64,000 nt of DNA from Pithys albifrons albifrons (lineage: Eukaryota; Chordata; Aves; Passeriformes; Thamnophilidae). Numbering within the stretch: position 1 is the first letter of the stretch; every line of letters begins with the position of its first letter. Of the stretch, positions 57,681 through 64,000 are shown one piece after another. The translations under genes and the position numbers were made by a program. The DNA lies in NCBI RefSeq assembly GCF_047495875.1, contig NC_092475.1:14792001-14856000 (forward strand), written 5' to 3'. The notes below the pieces were generated by a model. The model was given only the letters and a program-made list of their open reading frames with translations, made no database searches and was not told the origin of the DNA.

Positions 57681-60600
57681 CTGGGGCTGGTGTGCCAGAG
57701 GGCACATCATGGTGTGGAGACAATGAATGGACCCCGGCTCAAGGCTTGCTCTTCCTGTGGTCCTACTGACTCCAGCCAGGCTGGACAGGGACCCCAGAGG
57801 CTCTTGGAAGCCTCATGAATATAGAGACCCACCAGACTGAAGAGGGGTTGAAGCTGAGGGCTTCAGTGATGACATGGACTTGCAGATTGTAACAATCAGG
57901 GCAGTTGGATTTTCTAGGGTTTGGATCATGCACCCGGCTCTTCTGGTTTTTCCTGGATTGGAAGGGACCCCCCACAGAGGTGCCATGAAGTGGCCAGTAT
58001 TCTGCCCAGCCAGTGTTCCCAAATTGCCCTCAAGTCCATGTGCCTCAAAAGTAGGATGAGCATCTGAATCAACATTAAGAGCCTCTTTAAGGTGAAGGTT
58101 AAATCCTGCCAAAGCTGACCCCAGGCCAGCAAAAATCCAACTCTGGCCATGCCTCATTCACTGGAGGTGCTGCAGTCCTGGCTCAGAGCAGGTCAAGCCT
58201 TGATGCTGCTGAGGCCCTGTGTGTGTCCAGGATGGGTGAATCAAGCAACCCAGAAACTGCCACCTCCCACATGAGAGGGTTTCTGTGTTTTTTGACTCCT
58301 ACCACATATTTGTCTTGTGCAAGATGAGGTCTTGGCAGTCAATCCTGCTGGAGAGCAGCACTGAGCCCCAGGATCCACCCAGGCTGGGGAGACCCAGCCC
58401 TCTGTGGCAAGGGTGAAAAATTATGCTAGGCTGAAGCTGAATAAAAGAGCAACCACTTGATCACTGGCCAGGCCTCCCACAGTTCAGTAGATTTGCTTCT
58501 GTTCAAGCTGGAGTGCACACCTTGAACTGTGAGCCTGTCTGGGATGAGGCAGCAGTGCCCATGGAGGGCTTCATTCTCATCTTCATTTTCTCACAGTCCC
58601 ATATATTTGTAGCAATTTATTTTAAATTCCTCCCTAGAACAGAGGCAGGAACTTCCTATGCTCAAATTCAAGCCATGACAACTATAAGCAAATGCAATGA
58701 AACCTGGGTCTTCCGTTTCAGGGGGCAGGGGAGAAAATCACTCTTCCTTGGCTGCCCAGCCTTGATTGCTCAGCTCAGGCCTGTCAGAGAGTGGTCAGGG
58801 CAGTGACCAGGTGGACCGGTTCTCCCAGTGCCATCCAGACATGCCTCTTCCCTTTGGTCCTTGTACCTCACAATACAGGGCCACACCACACCTTCCCTAG
58901 AAGCAGGGGACACTGCTGCTGGCCAACCCCATGCTGACATGGTGACATGCTGACATGGCCCGGTTCTGGTGTGGAGATAAGGCTGCTTCCTTGGGCTTTC
59001 CTCCCGATGCCCATGCTCCCATCAAAGCCTCACCATAAACATCTTCATCTCAGAAGATCTGACTTTAAAAAAAAAGCAAACCCCTCACCCTCTGCCAAGG
59101 GATCCTCTGTCGCACAGTTTGGTTCTGTCCCATAGTGGAGAGACAGGGCTCCCCAGAGCATCCCAGGAAGGGGCCAGAAGTCTTGTGCTTGCAGTGGCTG
59201 GTGGAGCAGCCTTGGGATGGCCATGCTGTGCTCAGCTGCCCCAGGGCAGGTCATCAGCAACAGCTCAGCTGTACTTTCCCTTTCCTCATGAGTGAGTTTT
59301 TGCCAATCTAAGTTGCCCATGCTGGAGTAGGATCCCTGGGACAAGGGCAGGTTTATCCAGCACTCAGCATGACCCTCAGTTTTGGAGGGTCTGTTCCAGA
59401 CAGTGTCTCAGCTGGACTGATGGTTGTCCTTGTGCTGAGTCACCTTGACTCTTCTTGTGCCTTCAGATTGCGAGGTGCTGACCAGGAGAAAGCACAGCTC
59501 CCATCACAGTGTCTGAGCCCCCAGCTTGTGTCCCTGAGAGGTCAGAGGCAGCCAAGCAGGGACCTGTGCTCTGCAGCTGCCCCAGGGCAAGCAGGGACCT
59601 CACTGCTGCTGCAGTCCCAAGTCCTGGCTGGACCTGGCTTTCCCTGGGGAACAGGGACTGGCTGCCTCCAGCTTTTCCCAAGTGCTCCCCTGGTCCATGA
59701 TGCTGGGAGTGTTCCTGCTCCGCTGAGATCCCCCTGCCCATTTGGTACTTTGGCTCAGAGTCTCTTCTTGGAGAGACTTTTGTTCTTGGAACCCTATTGA
59801 GCAGCAATTTATCTCCTTCTTGGAGCAAGATTGTAAAGCCAGGTGTGAAAAATGAAGAACCTGATGAAGACCCTGAAGAAAGTTCACCAGTTTTCACATG
59901 GCATCTCTCCAAAGGAAGGACCTTCTTCCTAGTTGAGCTCCCATGGTTGATAAGGGCTATGGTAGCACCAGGCAAAGCCTTTGGAGTCTCGTAGTGCAGA
60001 CAGCACAGCAGCAGCGTGATGCCAGACCAAGAGACCTCCCCTGCCTGCTGCTCACAGAGACACAGTCTGGCTTTAAGAAGTGTAAGGTGGGTGCTGCAGG
60101 TGCCTGGCACCACTGCTATGGCCCCTGCTTTGCCCAGTGTCAGCCCCAGACTGCAGGGGCTGTGCAGGCCTGTACAGGACAGGAGGACTCTCAGCCTCAT
60201 ATCAGCTGCCTCTAGCAACACCAGAGCTTGCTTCTGGGTGTCACCCTGGAGTGAAACCCAAGAGAGCTCCTGATAAGGGAGGGCAGCTATAAATGTCCTG
60301 CCCTGTGTTGGTTTCGCTATATTGAGGAGAGGAAAGGAACACTAAAGTCTCCTCTTAATCCGCAGTCTGGTTTTGTGCTGAGGCGATGGGAACAGATCCC
60401 CTGTGCCCATGCCCAGGGAGCTGCCCCAAGTGCCAGTGTGTGTGTGAGTGCCAGTGTGCACACATCCCTGCACACAGCATGTCCCGAGCACACCCCTCCA
60501 TGTCCTCCCCACCACCATGACCTGAAAAATGCAGCACCACTGAGGTTAAAATTAGTTTTGGGCTATTTCCAGTCAGGCCAGCAACTCTGCTTGGGGGCAG

Positions 60601-61542
60601 TACCAGTTGCATTGCATGTCTGGGTGCACCACAGCTGAGGCCCTGGTTGGAGAAGGAGCACAATGTAAAATGTGGGACCACAGCTTGAGCCAGCCAGGCA
60701 TGGGACAGGCCTCCAGAGAAAGGGGCTGGAACTCGGCTGCCATCAGCCAGGATCCATTTTCTACACACCTGGGGATGTCCAGGATTTCTGGTTATTCTCC
60801 TGGGCTTAGCCACGGCCCTGTGCATGGGACTGGGGAGGCAGCACTGCAGTGCACAGCCACATTAAGGGCCACCATGGAGAAACTTCCCAGCCCACCAATA
60901 TGCATCTGGTGCCCAACAGGAGATGAGCTGGTAGACACTGGGCTTCAGTGCCTGCAGGTCCCACATGATAGGGCAAGTGAAGAATATTCCGAGTCAGCAG
61001 GGCCCTGGTCTTATCCTGGCTCTCATTCTCCTCCTGCTGCCCCTCCACCACAGTCACCAAAGCCCCCCCACCTCACAGCTCTGCTGCCTTCTGCATGGCC
61101 AGGAGCGAGTCCCTCCCCAGGGGGCTGTGCTCCAGGCACAGCAGGCTCCTAAAAGCCTGAGGACAAGCCACCCACACATGTCAGCAGTCATGGACGGGCA
61201 GCATCAGTGGCCATGTTTACTCCAGGTGCTGCCAAGGTGCCTGGTTGTGCTGGCAGCCCAGCACAGGGGCAGGGAGAGGGGTCCTGCTGTGGTGGTGCTG
61301 GGTGAGCCAGGCTGTGCCAGTGCTGGTCAGGTGCTGCAGGCTGGGACTGAGGTCACCCCAAAGGCAGGTGGGAGACATCGGCTCTGCCCTTCCAAGAGCC
61401 CTGGGCTGACCTCAGCTGGGCATAGCCAGTCTCACCGGGCTAGGCTGGGGTGGAGGTAAATACCACAGAGCTTGGTGGCAGTGGACTGAAAGCCCTCAAG
61501 CACTTTGTGGCATTTCAAAAATCCTCCTCCAGACGACTGGTG

Positions 61543-61585
61543 CCCACTGTGTATACCTTGGCACCTTGCTGAAGGACCATGTCAC
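61543..61585 (+). repeat. 43-bp exact direct repeat, copy 1
   Basis: Forty-three bases from CCCACTGTGTATACC to GACCATGTCAC are identical to 63029-63071. Flanks do not match beyond a few bases. It is not a simple repeat and not part of a CR1 I recognise. Confidence 0.95.
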
Positions 61586-63028
61586 TCTCCCCCAAAGCAG
61601 TGACATTGGAGATGGGACTCCGAATTTGAGGAAAGGACAAGGGGAAAGTTTTTCCTTTGCTTTAGGCAGCATCCCAAGACCTTTGACACAGAGAGGAGTT
61701 TTAAAATATACACAATCCCTGGGCACTCCATGCTTCTGGATTACACCGTTTGGGTCCTGGGTACACATCAAGTGTGAAGCACGATGGGAGTTGCAGCAAT
61801 AAATGGCAACCCCTCCCTGGATAAGGCTTCATGGTGGGACTGGTCTGGCAGAACTTGGCAGGAGCACTGCATTGGCTGTGCCCCACCCCACTTCAGAGTA
61901 TGGTGGCCCCATTCACTGTGACCTCAGGAGCCAAGACTGCTGTTCGGATCCTCAGAGAGCTCTGATGAAGCAGGGAGAGCACAGCAAGCTCCCAGGTTGG
62001 TAAAGCTCCTCCAGCACTTGGATCACCACAGTGGTCTGTCCCATCACAGCAGCAGGCAAGGAGAGTTGTCACACTGGCACAGGGATGCTGGGGACACATG
62101 TGCCTGTCACTTTGCTCCTTGAACGGTGGGTGGCCTGCCCCAGCACAGCACTTTCCAAGGAGCTGACCATAAAAAGAGCAAAACACAGACTGCTTTGAAG
62201 GTTCCTGTTGTCAGGCATTTCCATCAGGTCTTGGCAAGCACGCTGGTCCTGCCAGCCAAGCTCTCCCACCAGGACGGTGGCTGTGACTGAGCCCAGCCAC
62301 AACAGCCTTATAAGGACCCATCACTGAAACTGCCCTTGGATCCCTCTGCTCTCTCCATGCTGCATGGGGACATGAAACCCTCAAAACCTTTGCAAGGCAG
62401 AAGATGTCCTGGCACCTTCTCCCACTCTCTCACACATGAAGCCCAGGTTTCTGCTTCTCTGAAAGTCTTGTTGGAAGGAAAGGAGAATTAGCAAAGGCCT
62501 TTCATAGTTTGCAGACTCATCTGCTCCATCAAAGTGCCTTAAAAACAATTTTCCCACCTTTGTCTGAATATTAAGGAAGAAGCCAAAAAGTTTATGTGCC
62601 TGCCTTCTTCTCAACACCCTTCCAAACATTTGGGAACCTGAGGATCCCAAAAATGGAAAGGCTTTGACCTGTGATACCACTCAGTACAAGAGCAAAAAGG
62701 GGCCCTAAGTCAGCACATGGCCCAAAAATAGAGCAAGGGTTATCTGAAAAATGCACTAAATATAGACAAAAGTGTTTTGGCCCCAGCTGCAGCTGGGCCA
62801 GCCCAGCACAGGGCTCAGTGTCACTGCAGGCAGATGGGCTTTTTAAAGGCCCACGTTCATCCCAGCCACTGTGCTCAGAGCAGCTTCTTGTCATCCCTCA
62901 GTTGGGTACAGCCCATCGCTGCCTCAGCTCTCAGGGTACCCAGAAAGTGAATGACCAAGATTCTCACTCCTGCAGGTGCTCCCAGGGTGAGGAGGAGGCA
63001 GCAAGTCCAGGTCTGTGTGAGACAGACT

Positions 63029-63071
63029 CCCACTGTGTATACCTTGGCACCTTGCTGAAGGACCATGTCAC
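63029..63071 (+). repeat. 43-bp exact direct repeat, copy 2
   Basis: Second copy of the 43-mer at 61543-61585, same orientation, 1,486 bp apart. Confidence 0.95.
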
Positions 63072-64000
63072 CCTCTCCGAGAGCCAGGAGAGGAATTAGG
63101 ATACAGTGACACCAGGAATGTGTCCCTGTGTGAGAAACTTCCATAGCAGATCTACACTGGTGTTTGGAAGGGACTGGCGCAGCTGATCCCTCTGGGAGTG
63201 AGGTCAACCAGGCTCCCACAGCCACCAGATCATACAAATCACCCAGAACTTCACAAGTGACTTTGCTGTTGGTTTAAGCCAGAGAGGAAGGTACAGGCAG
63301 GGCTCCTTTCATCCGAGACAGGTCATTCTGCTCTGTTTACAGCACAGTGGGAAAACTTCCAATTTTCTGGCACTTTACAGCCCTGTAAAACCCTTCCCTC
63401 TGCCCTGCCCTATGTGAAATGGTGACCTTCTGAAGAACATTTTGGGATGGGGGGTCCAGGCAGCCCTGAGTCCAGCAGCACCCATCAGTCCAAGCAGCAC
63501 TGCTGCCTCCAGCACTGTGCAGAGATGTCCCCAGTGGGTCTCTCCTTGCCAAGGCTGGGGCACTAAAGCCAGGTCCACAGGGGAATGTTTCCTCCTGCAG
63601 CCCACCAGACCCCTTGACCTGATAGATACACCACTTTCCCATCTCCTGCCCATTGAGGTGCAGGAGGGTCTGAACCATCCGAGCACACACGTTCCAAGGA
63701 GGACAAGCATGATCTGGAGGAGCAGAGGGGACCACCAGTGGGCAGCAGGAGGGAAGGAAGGGAATTTTGCCCATGCAATCTCCAGGCACTGGAGGACTGC
63801 TCTGCCAGAGATCTCCAGAGCTCTGGGTGAGTAGCAAAGTGGATCCATCAGCTCTGCATGTTTCTCACGTTCAGTGATTTTTGGTTATCTTCTCCTGGGA
63901 TTAAAAAAATCCCTCCCCTGAGCATGAGGACCAACAAAGGCAGAAGCAAGCTGATAGAACATGTCCAATAGGGCCAAGCCTTTTTATCTTTTTGAAATGA

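Larger units (their letters stand above)
52461..64000. other. Intergenic region right of TP53INP2
   Basis: 11.5 kb without a recognisable gene. It contains one short CR1 tail, a 20-bp minisatellite and the 43-bp direct repeat pair. Synteny suggests PIGU lies beyond the right edge; none of its transmembrane protein sequence was seen here. Confidence 0.65.

Noticed and set aside
58930..58962. Short TGACATGG-type tandem
   Set aside because: Only about three imperfect copies; too short to be meaningful.
59463..60221. 252-residue open frame on the - strand
   Set aside because: No similarity to any family I know and an overlapping frame of similar length on the other strand; probably chance in a GC-moderate region.
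60607..61152. 181-residue + strand frame in the right intergenic region
   Set aside because: Pro/Ser/His-rich without a family match; considered as a PIGU exon because of synteny but shows no hydrophobic transmembrane pattern.

Overview
The window is vertebrate nuclear DNA, most likely from a bird and probably a songbird. The evidence is large introns with canonical GT/AG sites, many CR1-type LINE 3' ends on both strands, CpG-rich gene starts, and two recognisable vertebrate genes arranged tail to tail. In human the same neighbours, NCOA6 and TP53INP2, are also convergent. All gene names rest on recognising protein sequence by eye; no search was run.

Left part (1-27,190, + strand): the 3' nine coding exons of NCOA6, the nuclear receptor coactivator also called ASC-2/RAP250/TRBP. 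The window starts inside an intron. The coding exons run from the segment matching about residue 252 of the human protein to the C-terminal basic stop segment, 5,459 nt and about 1,818 residues. All exon junctions join in frame, both LXXLL receptor-binding motifs are intact, and the 3' UTR carries several AATAAA signals. Introns hold CR1 fragments and one eight-copy 55-bp minisatellite.

Middle part (27,190-52,045): a CR1-rich intergenic stretch, then TP53INP2 on the - strand. TP53INP2 (also DOR) is a nuclear and autophagosomal regulator that binds LC3/GABARAP through a WxxI motif. Three coding exons (687 nt, 228 residues) lie at 37,144-42,554. A spliced 5' UTR exon is likely at 42,555-42,758, and a noncoding first exon probably lies in the CpG island at 51,633-51,950, under a palindromic CRE plus CCAAT and GC boxes. 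The predicted first intron is about 9 kb and holds two CR1 copies in opposite orientation.

Right part (52,045-64,000): no coding gene recognised. By human synteny PIGU is expected next, but no PIGU residues were found. It contains a degenerate 20-bp minisatellite and an exact 43-bp direct repeat whose copies lie 1.5 kb apart.

The two genes are neighbours but there is no sign of a shared operon-like unit. One is a chromatin coactivator and the other an autophagy/nuclear receptor cofactor. I did not find a convincing new biological system. The best leads are possible alternative splice events, fast-evolving low-complexity protein segments, a hexamer minisatellite inside the TP53INP2 first exon or core promoter, and the repeated 43-mer.
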